Source: Dysgonomonas sp. UBA7710 | GTDB lineage: Bacteria; Bacteroidota; Bacteroidia; Bacteroidales; Dysgonomonadaceae | Direction: 5' to 3' | DNA length: 64,000 bases | NCBI RefSeq assembly: GCF_002482385.1 | Contig: NZ_DLFW01000049.1 | Location: 57,624 to 121,623, forward strand | Shown: positions 40,776 through 49,167 of the stretch, in pieces | Numbering within the stretch: position 1 is the stretch's first letter | Layout of the letters: the number at the start of each line of letters is the position of its first letter | Position numbers and translations under genes: made by a program | The notes under the pieces: generated by a model | Databases searched by the model: none | What the model saw: only the letters and a program-made list of their open reading frames with translations | What the model was told of the DNA's origin: nothing

Positions 40776-40880
40776 CAATTTTAATTGCGCGCAGTAGAAA
40801 AATCGACTAATGTAATTGAACGTTTTATATTTCAAATCATCATTAAATCCAAAATCATTTATCTATACCATAAAAACCTT

Positions 40881-41591
40881 ATGGCAAAGTATTGTGAAGA
40901 ATCAGTAGAAAAAATCGTATCCCTGATAGAAGATGATTTTTGTTCGGTGGCTGAAATATGCAGGGTGATGGGCATCAGCCGTAAAACATTTTATAGTTGG
41001 AAAGACACCAAGCCCGAACTGGCACGGGAAATAACCAACGCCGAGAATCGGCGGGAGGAAAGAACACGTCAGATGTTGTATTCGTCCCTCAAAAAACGGC
41101 TCGACGGCTATATCATGGTTGAAGAGAAAGAAATTTACCTGCCTGATGCAAATAATCCTGAAGGGGTATCCTTACAATCGAAAACGATAAAACGGAAGAA
41201 TTGCCTGCCCGATCTGCGTACCATAAAACTACTGCTAGACAGGCAGGATAGAAGCCCCAACCGCCTTCCCCAAGAGATGGAGAAAGCCGGTTCATGGAAA
41301 GGAGTGGAAAACAGTAGAATTGAAATATCCGAAAAAAATGAGGAGCCGGAGAGTGATCCTGTGTGTATTACTGCCAAGGCGTTGTATGTGGAAGATGATA
41401 TGGAACAGGCCATAACAGAGAATGACGATGAAGATAGCAGTGAGATCGATGAAGCAGAAATGAATGAATATTTTGAACGAATGGATAAGGCGTTTGCCGT
41501 CCGGCAGGAAATAAAGCGGAAACTAACCGCTAATAATAACCGAAAGACTGTGAATCAACAGAATAAAAGGAAAAAGAGACGCTGGAAATGA
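40881..41591 (+). CDS. HTH DNA-binding protein, phage-terminase-small-subunit-like
   Basis: I use the ATG at 40881; the frame is open upstream into the 670-bp element but with no support. The 236-residue protein has an N-terminal HTH (EKIVSLIEDDFCSVAEICRVMGISRKTFYSWKDTKPELA, about 9-47) like phage terminase small subunits and transposase-type HTH proteins, a middle part with conserved IMVEEKEIYLPDANN, and an acidic region (DDEDSSEIDEAEMNE) then a basic tail (NKRKKRRWK). No large terminase or transposase is next to it. It may be a remnant of a prophage or mobile element, or a stand-alone regulator. It is flanked by repeats on both sides. Confidence 0.65.
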   Translation: MAKYCEESVEKIVSLIEDDFCSVAEICRVMGISRKTFYSWKDTKPELAREITNAENRREERTRQMLYSSLKKRLDGYIMVEEKEIYLPDANNPEGVSLQSKTIKRKNCLPDLRTIKLLLDRQDRSPNRLPQEMEKAGSWKGVENSRIEISEKNEEPESDPVCITAKALYVEDDMEQAITENDDEDSSEIDEAEMNEYFERMDKAFAVRQEIKRKLTANNNRKTVNQQNKRKKRRWK

Positions 41592-41602
41592 AATATGTAA
41601 CA

Positions 41603-41750
41603 GGCGAAAAAAAGTGGAAAAAGTGTTACTTTTGTTACCTTTTAATAAGTAGTAAGTATTGAGTAATAAGTTGAGAGTTATATGAGACACGAGTAGACAA
41701 GACACGAGATACAAGTTGTTAACTGTTGACTGATGACTGCTATTTGAAAC
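41603..41750 (+). repeat. Dispersed repeat R2, copy 2
   Basis: GTGGAAAAAGTGTTACTTTT, TTGTTACCTTTTAATAAGTA, TAGACAAGACACGAGATACA and GTTGACTGATGACTGC. Related words occur at 19222-19450 and 59727-60160. The ~60-bp AATGAAAAAACTGTCAG block of the other two copies is absent. Confidence 0.75.
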
Positions 41751-41764
41751 GTCATCAATTTTCG

Positions 41765-41826
41765 TACGTTTGCCTTAACCTTATAAAGTTATAAATGAGA
41801 ATATTCACAAAAAAATCATATATTTG
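41765..41826 (+). promoter_or_regulatory. Two candidate -7 elements before the PDZ protein gene
   Basis: TACGTTTG (41765-41772) and TATATTTG (41819-41826) both match TAnnTTTG. The second lies 35 bases before the ATG and is the more likely. Confidence 0.5.
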
Positions 41827-41860
41827 CGTCTTAAAAAAATTTTCAATTCTTGTACCCAAA

Positions 41861-43297
41861 ATGAAAAAAATACTTTTTACGCTGTTACTTTTTACAATAT
41901 TCACTCATTATACAAAATCGCAAGTATACGATAAAAACTGTTACTTCGGGTTTACTTTCGATGTAAGCGAAAACAAAAACTGGGGATACGGCGAGTTGAT
42001 TATCACAGAAGTAGAACCTAACTCTCCGGCTGAGAGAGCAGGCATAAAGGTAGGTGACATCATAATGGAAATAAACGGAAAGGCTACTTATCTCCGCGAC
42101 AATCAGACTATAGCCAACTGGTTGTTTGAAGATATGTATGCCCCAACTGTCACTTTCACTATACGGAACATGAATGCATACTTCAAAGAGTACACCCTCT
42201 CACGTAAATGTATAGCGACGAATTCTGTAAGTGAAATGGAATTATCTAAAATCTTTTCATTTTACAGCCTCGAAAACACTAGCGAAAGGATATTCACCCT
42301 CCCATTGTATGTGCAACCTGATAAGGATGTCGATTTCTACGACTATCATACCTATGATTTCTATAAGGACGGCAAGCCCGTGCCCGCCATCGATAGCCAG
42401 ATAACTATTCTGTTAGCAAAAGACCTGGAAGCCAAAGGACTTGTCCGGGATACATCCGACCCTGATATCGTAGTACAGGCTTATTATAACTATGAGCCGA
42501 ATACAAAGTTCACAGGATTGAATAACCCGAATTATGCACCGGGCACATGGCGGTTCGATGTAGACAAGCAGCAAATGGTATTATTGCCTATCTTCGATGC
42601 TGATGAACCTAATATAGACAAAGTAGCCCAATATATAGTGGAATATGGATTCAGCTTCTACGACCGGAAGTATATTAATCCATCGAAATTGACTCAGATA
42701 TGGGATTGTAACATAAAAGATTATCTATCTTCGAAATACACTCTGGAAGAATATGTCAGGCTACATACTCCGCTTATGCTAAAGCAATTTCCATACTCGG
42801 CACCGAAAACAGAGGCGCGATACAAAGTGGATTTCAACAGGTATAATTATACAGGGATGTACTTCGATGCGGATGATCTGGTTACAGTAAAAGACGTGGA
42901 TATGGATTCTCCTGCTTACCGGGCCGGTATACGTCCCGGATATGTCATAAAAAAGATTAACAACAGGAAATTTGAGCATACGAAAGAAAGCCTGTCGGAA
43001 GCTTATAAACGCTTTATTGCCGAAACAATGGTATTCCGCGATCAGGCTACCCGGTTTACCAATGCAGGAGGATATACAGAATGTATGTTCTGGAATGTAG
43101 GATATTATCCCGAAATAGCTAAGGAACTGAACAAACCGCAATACCTTGCGCAATTTTCTTATCTATACGATTTCGAGAAGTATGTGAACAGCAAATCGGA
43201 CAGCAGGATTACCGTAGAGGCTTGGGATGGTATACAAAACAGGGTATTCAGTGTAACTCCTGAGATCAGGAAGTCTGTCGTTATAAAAGCATTGTAG
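41861..43297 (+). CDS. Exported protein with PDZ-DUF4136-like-PDZ architecture
   Basis: The start at 41861 is the first codon of a good signal peptide (MKKILFTLLLFTIF to TKSQ); the frame is open 22 codons upstream through the promoter. The 478-residue mature-type protein has PDZ 1 at about 25-105 (ELIITEVEPNSPAERAGIKVGD), a central region at about 155-285 resembling DUF4136 (DVDFYDYHTYDF, LLAKDLEAKGL, SDPDIVVQAYYNY), and PDZ 2 at about 328-380 (VDMDSPAYRAGIRPGYVI). There is no protease domain. It probably tethers envelope proteins through PDZ-peptide contacts. Name of family and partner unknown. Confidence 0.75.
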   Translation: MKKILFTLLLFTIFTHYTKSQVYDKNCYFGFTFDVSENKNWGYGELIITEVEPNSPAERAGIKVGDIIMEINGKATYLRDNQTIANWLFEDMYAPTVTFTIRNMNAYFKEYTLSRKCIATNSVSEMELSKIFSFYSLENTSERIFTLPLYVQPDKDVDFYDYHTYDFYKDGKPVPAIDSQITILLAKDLEAKGLVRDTSDPDIVVQAYYNYEPNTKFTGLNNPNYAPGTWRFDVDKQQMVLLPIFDADEPNIDKVAQYIVEYGFSFYDRKYINPSKLTQIWDCNIKDYLSSKYTLEEYVRLHTPLMLKQFPYSAPKTEARYKVDFNRYNYTGMYFDADDLVTVKDVDMDSPAYRAGIRPGYVIKKINNRKFEHTKESLSEAYKRFIAETMVFRDQATRFTNAGGYTECMFWNVGYYPEIAKELNKPQYLAQFSYLYDFEKYVNSKSDSRITVEAWDGIQNRVFSVTPEIRKSVVIKAL

Positions 43298-43429
43298 ATA
43301 CAGATTCCGGTACCTACCCCAACTATCAATACTAAAACAGGAAGTTTTATATAGACTTTATTTTTAGTATAAGATGTGATTTAACCCACTATTAACACCT
43401 GTCTATTATAAAATCAGGCTAAAAATTCG

Positions 43430-43437
43430 TACCTTTG
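43430..43437 (+). promoter_or_regulatory. -7 element of the ABC-F gene
   Basis: TACCTTTG, 148 bases upstream of the ATG. The resulting leader contains repeat copy 6. No clear -33. Confidence 0.55.
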
Positions 43438-43484
43438 CGCCCGATTTACAGTTATGATTTCATAACTGATTTATCTATAAGGTA

Positions 43485-43535
43485 AGGTCACAGACCTGTT
43501 TATTACTTTCATGTGTATAGCAACAATTAGTTATA
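43485..43535 (+). repeat. AGGTC-NNN-GACCT repeat, copy 6
   Basis: AGGTCACAGACCTGTTTATT (43485-43504), then ACTTTCATGTGTATAGCAAC and a TTAGTTATAT end. It lies between the -7 element and the start codon of the ABC-F gene, so it is likely transcribed in the leader. Confidence 0.8.
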
Positions 43536-43584
43536 TAATTTATTATCGTTGCATTAAATACTTTTATTATTTATATAAATAAAG

Positions 43585-45198
43585 ATGATAACAGTTTCAA
43601 ATTTAGGTATCCAGTTTGGTAAACGTGTATTATTTCAAGATGTGAATCTGAAGTTTACAAGTGGTAATTGCTATGGCATAATAGGAGCCAATGGCGCAGG
43701 GAAATCCACTTTCCTGAAAATTCTGAGTGGAGAAAAAGACGCAACCAGCGGAACTTTTGCCCTGGGACCAGGCGAACGGCTTTCTGTATTGGCACAGGAT
43801 CACTTTGCATTCGATAGCCAGTCGGTGATGGATACCGTATTGCAAGGTCATACAGTACTTTGGGATATAATGAAGGAAAAAGATGCATTGTATGCCAAAG
43901 AAGATTTTACAGATGCTGATGGTATCAAAGCCTCTGAACTGGAGGAAAAATTCGCGGAACTGGAAGGCTGGAATGCAGAAAGTGATGCTGCAATGCTCCT
44001 TAGTGGGCTTGGAATTCCGGAGGAACTACATTATCAGATAATGGGAGATATAAGCGGTAAGCAAAAAGTGAGAATCCTTCTTGCCCGCGCGCTTTTCGGT
44101 AATCCGGACAATCTGTTGCTCGACGAGCCTACCAACGACCTCGATATAGAAACAGTAATGTGGCTGGAAAACTATCTTGCGAATGCAGAAAATACAATCC
44201 TGATCGTATCGCACGACCGCCACTTCCTAGACTCTGTATGTACCCATACAGTGGATATCGACTTCGGTAAAGTAACCATGTTTGCAGGTAACTACAGTTT
44301 CTGGTACGAATCGAGCCAACTGGCGCTACGCCAACAACAACAGCAAAATAAAAAGGCCGAAGAAAAGAAAAAGGAGCTCGAAGAATTTATCCGTCGTTTC
44401 AGTGCCAATGTAGCGAAGTCTAAGCAAACTACCAGCCGTAAGAAAATGATTGAGAAACTGAATATCGAAGAAATAAAACCATCGTCCCGTAAATATCCGG
44501 GTATTATTTTTAGCCCCGACCGTGAACCAGGAAATAAGATACTTGAAGTAAACGGGCTAAGTAAATCTATCGAGGGTAAAAAACTATTCGACAATGTAAG
44601 TTTCAATATAGAGAAAGAAGATAAGGTCATTTTCCTGTCGAAAGACCCACGTGCAATGACTGCTTTCTTCGAAATCATAAACGAGTATGTACAACCCGAT
44701 ACCGGGACTTTCAGCTGGGGACAGACTATAACACCTGCTTACCTGCCTCTGGATAACAGCGATTATTTCAAAGATGATCTGAACCTGATCGACTGGCTTG
44801 CCCAGTTCTCGGACGATACCAGTGAAATCTATATAAAGGGCTTCTTAGGCAGAATGTTATTCTCGGGCGAAGAGGTACTGAAGAATACCAAAGTGTTGTC
44901 GGGAGGAGAAAAGATGCGTTGTATGATTGCCCGTATGATGATGAAGAGCGCAAACTGCCTTGTATTGGATTCACCAACCAATCATCTGGATTTGGAATCG
45001 ATACAGGCTTTTAATAATACGCTGATACAATTCAAAGGTAATGTACTGATGTCGTCACATGACCACGAATTCATACAAACAGTTTGTAACAGGGTGATAG
45101 AACTTACTCCGAACGGTACTATCGATAAAATCATGGACTATGACGATTACATCACATCTGATGAAATAAAGGCTCTGAGAGAGAAAATGTATAAATAA
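43585..45198 (+). CDS. ABC-F ATPase with degenerate second nucleotide-binding domain (YbiT group)
   Basis: A 537-residue protein with two ABC domains and no membrane segment. ABC-F proteins act on ribosomes as translation factors or antibiotic-resistance factors. NBD1 has Walker A GANGAGKST (34-42), a signature ISGKQKVR (about 153) that departs from LSGGQ, and Walker B LLLDEPTNDLD (about 174). NBD2 has a normal signature LSGGEKMR (about 433), but its Walker A position reads LSKDPRAMTAF (about 350), and Walker B ends DSPTNHLD, with Ser replacing the catalytic Glu. NBD2 should therefore not hydrolyse ATP. Size and linker resemble YbiT. A strong terminator follows. Confidence 0.88.
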   Translation: MITVSNLGIQFGKRVLFQDVNLKFTSGNCYGIIGANGAGKSTFLKILSGEKDATSGTFALGPGERLSVLAQDHFAFDSQSVMDTVLQGHTVLWDIMKEKDALYAKEDFTDADGIKASELEEKFAELEGWNAESDAAMLLSGLGIPEELHYQIMGDISGKQKVRILLARALFGNPDNLLLDEPTNDLDIETVMWLENYLANAENTILIVSHDRHFLDSVCTHTVDIDFGKVTMFAGNYSFWYESSQLALRQQQQQNKKAEEKKKELEEFIRRFSANVAKSKQTTSRKKMIEKLNIEEIKPSSRKYPGIIFSPDREPGNKILEVNGLSKSIEGKKLFDNVSFNIEKEDKVIFLSKDPRAMTAFFEIINEYVQPDTGTFSWGQTITPAYLPLDNSDYFKDDLNLIDWLAQFSDDTSEIYIKGFLGRMLFSGEEVLKNTKVLSGGEKMRCMIARMMMKSANCLVLDSPTNHLDLESIQAFNNTLIQFKGNVLMSSHDHEFIQTVCNRVIELTPNGTIDKIMDYDDYITSDEIKALREKMYK

Positions 45199-45212
45199 AT
45201 CTGATTAATGAA

Positions 45213-45244
45213 AAAGAACGGGAGTGCTTAATATCCCGTTCTTT
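45213..45244. terminator. Bidirectional terminator between the ABC-F gene and serB
   Basis: A perfect 11-bp stem AAAGAACGGGA (45213-45223) / TCCCGTTCTTT (45234-45244), with A/T flanks on both sides, between convergent genes. Confidence 0.9.
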
Positions 45245-45274
45245 GAAAGTATAATGAAGATCTCGCTTATATAT

Positions 45275-46495
45275 TCACTCTTCGCCCACAAGCATAGAAT
45301 CTCTGTATCCTAGGAAGTAAAGGATACCATCCAATCCTACTGTAGATAATGATTGCTTCGCATTTGCCTTTACTTTAGGCTTTGCGTGAAAAGCAATACC
45401 CAACCCGGCGATACCCAGCATAGGTAAATCATTGGCTCCGTCACCGACTGCTACGGTCTGGCGCATATCTACTTTCTCTACCTGAGCCAGCAAACGCAGC
45501 AACTCTGCTTTACGTTTACCATCAACAATATCGCCCACATAGTTTCCGGTAAGTTTACCATCTTCTATCTCAAGCTCATTGGCATATACATAATCGAACC
45601 CGTATTTCTCTTTCAGATAGTTGCCAAAATAGGTAAACCCTCCTGAAAGGATAGCCAGTTTACAGCCACTCTTTTTCAAGATGCGGATAAGGCGGGTCAT
45701 CCCTTCTGTTATAGGTAGATTCTCGGCAATATCTTTCATCACGGACTCATCCAGCCCTTTGAGAAGGCTCACTCTTTTCTTGAAACTTTCGGAAAAGTCG
45801 ATCTCGCCACGCATAGCCGATTCGGTGATAGCCTTCACCTCCTCACCTACTCCGGCACGTTCTGCCAGTTCGTCTATCACTTCCGTCTGAATAAGGGTAG
45901 AGTCCATATCGAAGCAGACCAGACGGCGCATACGGCGATACATACTTTCTACCTGAAATGCGATATCGATACCTTGCTCGTCAGCCAGTTTCATAAAGTC
46001 ATGCTTCAACTGCTGCACATCCTCTACCGTGCCCCGTATTGCCAGTTCTATGCATGAGCGACTGGGACGTTCCTCCGTTTCCAGCGGAACACGGCCTGTT
46101 AATCTTATTATCTTTTCGATATTGAGCTTGTACTTCTGGCTTATTTGCGCGACAGCGGATATCTGGCTGGGACTTAGTGTCCGTCCCAGCATGGTTACAA
46201 TATAGCGATTCTTCGTACCTTGCAGACATACCCAGCGCATATATTCTTCTTTGCTGATAGGAGAAAAGCGGATAATAACACCCACTTCGGTTGCCTTAAA
46301 CAGGAGATCTTTGATTACCTCTCCTGCATTTTTGGCTTCAAACATAATTGCCAATGACAGCGAATGATGTATGTTGGCCTGACCTATATCAAGAATATTA
46401 GCGTTATGTTTTGCCAATACGGCAGTTAAAGCCGCTGTTACACCGGGTTTATCCTCTCCGGACAGACTAGCTAGTATTATTTCTGAATCTTCCAT
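45275..46495 (-). CDS. serB: Phosphoserine phosphatase with tandem ACT domains
   Basis: A 406-residue SerB. Two ACT domains (about 1-85 and 98-180) precede the HAD domain with nucleophile Asp196 and acid/base Asp198 in CFDMDSTL. Further motifs are ILSGGF (Ser in motif II, about 290) and GDGANDLPML (motif IV, about 352). It hydrolyses phosphoserine to serine, the last step of serine synthesis, in the cytoplasm; ACT domains usually bind serine for feedback. It is the last gene of the pyrE-SRPBCC-argH-serB run, with a gap of 32 bases from argH. Confidence 0.96.
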   Translation of the reverse strand: MEDSEIILASLSGEDKPGVTAALTAVLAKHNANILDIGQANIHHSLSLAIMFEAKNAGEVIKDLLFKATEVGVIIRFSPISKEEYMRWVCLQGTKNRYIVTMLGRTLSPSQISAVAQISQKYKLNIEKIIRLTGRVPLETEERPSRSCIELAIRGTVEDVQQLKHDFMKLADEQGIDIAFQVESMYRRMRRLVCFDMDSTLIQTEVIDELAERAGVGEEVKAITESAMRGEIDFSESFKKRVSLLKGLDESVMKDIAENLPITEGMTRLIRILKKSGCKLAILSGGFTYFGNYLKEKYGFDYVYANELEIEDGKLTGNYVGDIVDGKRKAELLRLLAQVEKVDMRQTVAVGDGANDLPMLGIAGLGIAFHAKPKVKANAKQSLSTVGLDGILYFLGYRDSMLVGEE

Positions 46496-46527
46496 ATCAA
46501 GAGAACTTCTTTCTTATAATATCGGGG

Positions 46528-47868
46528 TTAATTAATGGAGTCGAGTAATGCCAGCTCGGCTGACATCACTTTCTTGAAATTGAACTGACCGATGACCTGT
46601 TGTTTTAATAAGTCTATATGGTCGTTGTATAAATTACCTATACTGCCTTCGTGAGTATGGTTCACTTTCTTATTATGGCTGAAGTTTCCTTTTTCGATAT
46701 CCAAACCAACCTGCTTATACGCATCACGGAAAGGAACACCCTCCAACACCAATCTATTGACTTCTTCTACACTGAATATGAGAAGATATTTAGGGTCATC
46801 AAGTATATCTTCATTTATCTTCACTTCATTCATCATACGTGCTACCATATGCAGACAATCATTCATCTCCTCGAATGAAGGAATAAACAATTCCTTTATA
46901 ATCTGCAAATCACGGAAATACCCTGATGGAAGGTTGTTTATAATCAGTGTTATATCATTAGGTAATGCCTGTAGCTTGTTGCATTTAGCACGTGTTAGCT
47001 CAAACACATCCGGATTCTTCTTATGAGGCATAATACTCGATCCTGTTGTGTACTCATCAGCCAACTTGATAAATCCGAAGTTCTGGCTGTTATACAAACA
47101 TGCATCATATGAGAGCTTTGATAATGTGCCCGCTATACTTGCTATGGCAAATGAAACTACACGCTCCATTTTGCCTCGCCCCATTTGGGCATAAATCACA
47201 TTATAATCCATAGAATCAAAGCCCAACAGATCTGTGGTCATTTGCCTGTTTAGTGGGAATGACGAACCATATCCGGCGGCTGAGCCTAAAGGATTACGGT
47301 TACAGACTTTATAGGCCGCCAGAAGCAATTGCAGGTCATCTACCAAACTTTCGGCATAGGCAGCAAACCATAATCCGAATGATGATGGCATTGCAATCTG
47401 CAAATGAGTATATCCCGGCATCAGGATATCTTTATATTTTTCGCTTTGGGTAAGGAGAACATCAATCAAGGCAGTAACTGAATCAACAAGCGTATGAATC
47501 CGATCTCTTGTAAAAAGTTTCAAGTCTACAAGTACCTGATCGTTACGGGAACGCCCGCTATGTATCTTTTTGCCTATATCTCCTAATTTACGGGTAAGCA
47601 TCAGTTCTACTTGCGAATGTACGTCCTCAATACCATCCTCTATCTGAAAGTTGCCGGCAACCGCAATGTCATAAATTTCTTTCAGTTCTTTAAGAAGAAC
47701 TGATAATTCATCTTTGGTAAGTAACCCGATAGACTCAAGCATTGTAATATGGGCCATAGAACCAAGTACATCATATGGAGCAAGATATATATCCAGTTCC
47801 CTGTCATGCCCTACCGTATAAGACTCTACATCTTTATTTACCTGAACACTTTTTTCCCAAAGTTTCAT
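46528..47868 (-). CDS. argH: Argininosuccinate lyase
   Basis: A 446-residue member of the fumarase/aspartase superfamily. The signature loop is GSSIMPHKKNPDVFE (about 277), with the conserved Lys and Ser; other blocks are IHSGRSRNDQVLVDLKLF (about 101-118), YTHLQIAMPSS (about 152) and NRNPLGSAAGYGSSFPLNR (about 190). It splits argininosuccinate into arginine and fumarate, the last step of arginine synthesis, as a cytoplasmic tetramer. The start is four bases from the stop of the SRPBCC gene upstream, so co-transcription is certain. argH normally sits near other arg genes, but none are here. Confidence 0.97.
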   Translation of the reverse strand: MKLWEKSVQVNKDVESYTVGHDRELDIYLAPYDVLGSMAHITMLESIGLLTKDELSVLLKELKEIYDIAVAGNFQIEDGIEDVHSQVELMLTRKLGDIGKKIHSGRSRNDQVLVDLKLFTRDRIHTLVDSVTALIDVLLTQSEKYKDILMPGYTHLQIAMPSSFGLWFAAYAESLVDDLQLLLAAYKVCNRNPLGSAAGYGSSFPLNRQMTTDLLGFDSMDYNVIYAQMGRGKMERVVSFAIASIAGTLSKLSYDACLYNSQNFGFIKLADEYTTGSSIMPHKKNPDVFELTRAKCNKLQALPNDITLIINNLPSGYFRDLQIIKELFIPSFEEMNDCLHMVARMMNEVKINEDILDDPKYLLIFSVEEVNRLVLEGVPFRDAYKQVGLDIEKGNFSHNKKVNHTHEGSIGNLYNDHIDLLKQQVIGQFNFKKVMSAELALLDSIN

Positions 47869-47871
47869 TCT

Positions 47872-48312
47872 TTATTCTATTGTTCCTTTATTCAAAATAT
47901 GGTTGTAAGGCAATCCCGCCAAACCTTCGGCTACTTTGTCCAATCCTGCCTGCAATGGTTTACTAACCATCGGTTTCAAAAATGGATTCAAATCTGCTTT
48001 TATGGTTAGCTTCATTTTAGTTTCAGCGCCATTAGTTGGAACTAATTGTATCCACATAGTCACTCCAAAAGGCAATTGCTCGGCCTGAAACTTAATTGTC
48101 TTATTAGGCTCGCGTTCTACCACTACAAATCTGATTTTACCTACAGGATCGACAGACACAGTACACGAATCGGTATCGAAAGTAAAATCTTTGACTTTAT
48201 CCTGAGGTATTATATTTTTAGCTAGTTCCAGATTGTTCAAATCGGAAAGTACAGTATAGACATCCACATCTGAATGTGGAATCGTCTTTATCTCACTAAC
48301 AAACTCTGTCAT
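47872..48312 (-). CDS. SRPBCC/START-like superfamily protein
   Basis: I use the ATG at 48312; the codon before it is a TTG that was also open. The 146-residue cytoplasmic protein matches the SRPBCC fold: N-terminal FVSEIKTIPHSDVDVYTVLSDLNN (about 4-27), then beta-strands and a long C-terminal amphipathic helix (KPLQAGLDKVAEGLAGL). SRPBCC proteins bind hydrophobic ligands such as lipids or polyketide intermediates; no catalytic site is visible here. Position between pyrE and argH suggests it is a conserved accessory, but nothing ties it to nucleotides or arginine. In related genomes I believe it also sits next to pyrE. Confidence 0.82.
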   Translation of the reverse strand: MTEFVSEIKTIPHSDVDVYTVLSDLNNLELAKNIIPQDKVKDFTFDTDSCTVSVDPVGKIRFVVVEREPNKTIKFQAEQLPFGVTMWIQLVPTNGAETKMKLTIKADLNPFLKPMVSKPLQAGLDKVAEGLAGLPYNHILNKGTIE

Positions 48313-48326
48313 CAATTCTTACCTAT

Positions 48327-48956
48327 TTATTTCCAATCGGCAGGAGCTTTTCTCCATTCCTGCAAAGTCTCAAGATCGGATTCGGCAATATAGTCTATCC
48401 TCAAAGCTTCGGTTAAAACCGCATCATAATTGGTCAATGTCAATAACTTAACTCCTGCAGCATTAAACTTCTCCGTAGCAATAGGGAAACCATAAGTAAA
48501 GTTGGCAACCATACCTATCACATCCGAACTGTCGCGGCGAATAGCTTCAACCGCTTTCAAACTACTGGAACCTGTAGACACCAAATCCTCTACGACAACT
48601 ACTTTACTTCCGGGCTTCAATTCGCCTTCGATCAGATTTTCCAAACCGTGATCTTTCGGTGTTGAACGGATATATACAAATGGCAATCCTAACGCATCAG
48701 CAACCAATGCTCCCGGAGCAATAGCGCCTGTGGCTACTCCGGCAATTGCATCTACCTCCGGAAAGTTTTCTATAATCAAACGGCTAAGTTCGATCTTTAT
48801 AAATGTGCGTATTCTGGGATACGATATCAATTTTCGATTATCACAATAGATAGGTGATTTCCAGCCCGAGGCCCATGTAAATGGATTGGAAGGCTGTAGT
48901 TTGATGGCTCTGATACTAAGAAGCTTCTCAGCTGTCAGTTTTTCTAAGGTGTTCAT
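48327..48956 (-). CDS. pyrE: Orotate phosphoribosyltransferase
   Basis: A 209-residue phosphoribosyltransferase that makes orotidine monophosphate from orotate and PRPP in pyrimidine synthesis. The PRPP motif VVVVEDLVSTGSSSLKAVE is at about 118-136, the flexible loop STPKDHGLENLIEG at about 97-110 (with catalytic Lys/His), and the N-terminal PFTWASGWKSPIYCDNR at about 24-40. It starts the run pyrE-SRPBCC-argH-serB; the gap to the SRPBCC gene is 14 bases. A -7 element lies 43 bases upstream. Confidence 0.97.
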   Translation of the reverse strand: MNTLEKLTAEKLLSIRAIKLQPSNPFTWASGWKSPIYCDNRKLISYPRIRTFIKIELSRLIIENFPEVDAIAGVATGAIAPGALVADALGLPFVYIRSTPKDHGLENLIEGELKPGSKVVVVEDLVSTGSSSLKAVEAIRRDSSDVIGMVANFTYGFPIATEKFNAAGVKLLTLTNYDAVLTEALRIDYIAESDLETLQEWRKAPADWK

Positions 48957-48998
48957 ATTTATCTTTTCTAAATAACAACAATCAACATTATCTGGCTA

Positions 48999-49006
48999 CA
49001 AATATA
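48999..49006 (-). promoter_or_regulatory. -7 element of pyrE operon
   Basis: TATATTTG on the minus strand, 43 bases before the ATG. It shows that pyrE has its own promoter downstream of the ncRNA terminator. The -33 half is not clear. Confidence 0.6.
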
Positions 49007-49167
49007 CAATTAATAGGTAGAATAAAAGAAAATATAGCATAAAGAAAATGTGAATAAAGTCATAGATATCCTCATTCCTTTGATAAATACAGCATATAAT
49101 ATTGAATATATAATTGAAAATATAACACTAAATATGCCCTGTTATTTAAGAAGGAATTAATAATAAA

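Larger units (their letters stand above)
40152..40821. mobile_element. 670-bp element bounded by inverted repeats (MITE-like)
   Basis: Perfect 18-bp terminal inverted repeats GTTCAATTACATTAGTCG (40152-40169) and its complement (40804-40821), extended inward by a less exact TTTTTC-rich part. Flanks read GTTTTAAT (left) and GTTTTATA (right), a possible imperfect target duplication. The interior holds two diverged copies of repeat R1 facing each other (40316-40505 forward; 40560-40775 reversed). It has higher GC than the surroundings. Frames of 74-126 codons inside run on both strands without protein features, so I treat the element as non-coding. No transposase is inside. Confidence 0.7.

Noticed and set aside
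41795..41860. N-terminal extension of the PDZ protein
   Set aside because: It overlaps the TATATTTG promoter element and would bury the signal peptide.
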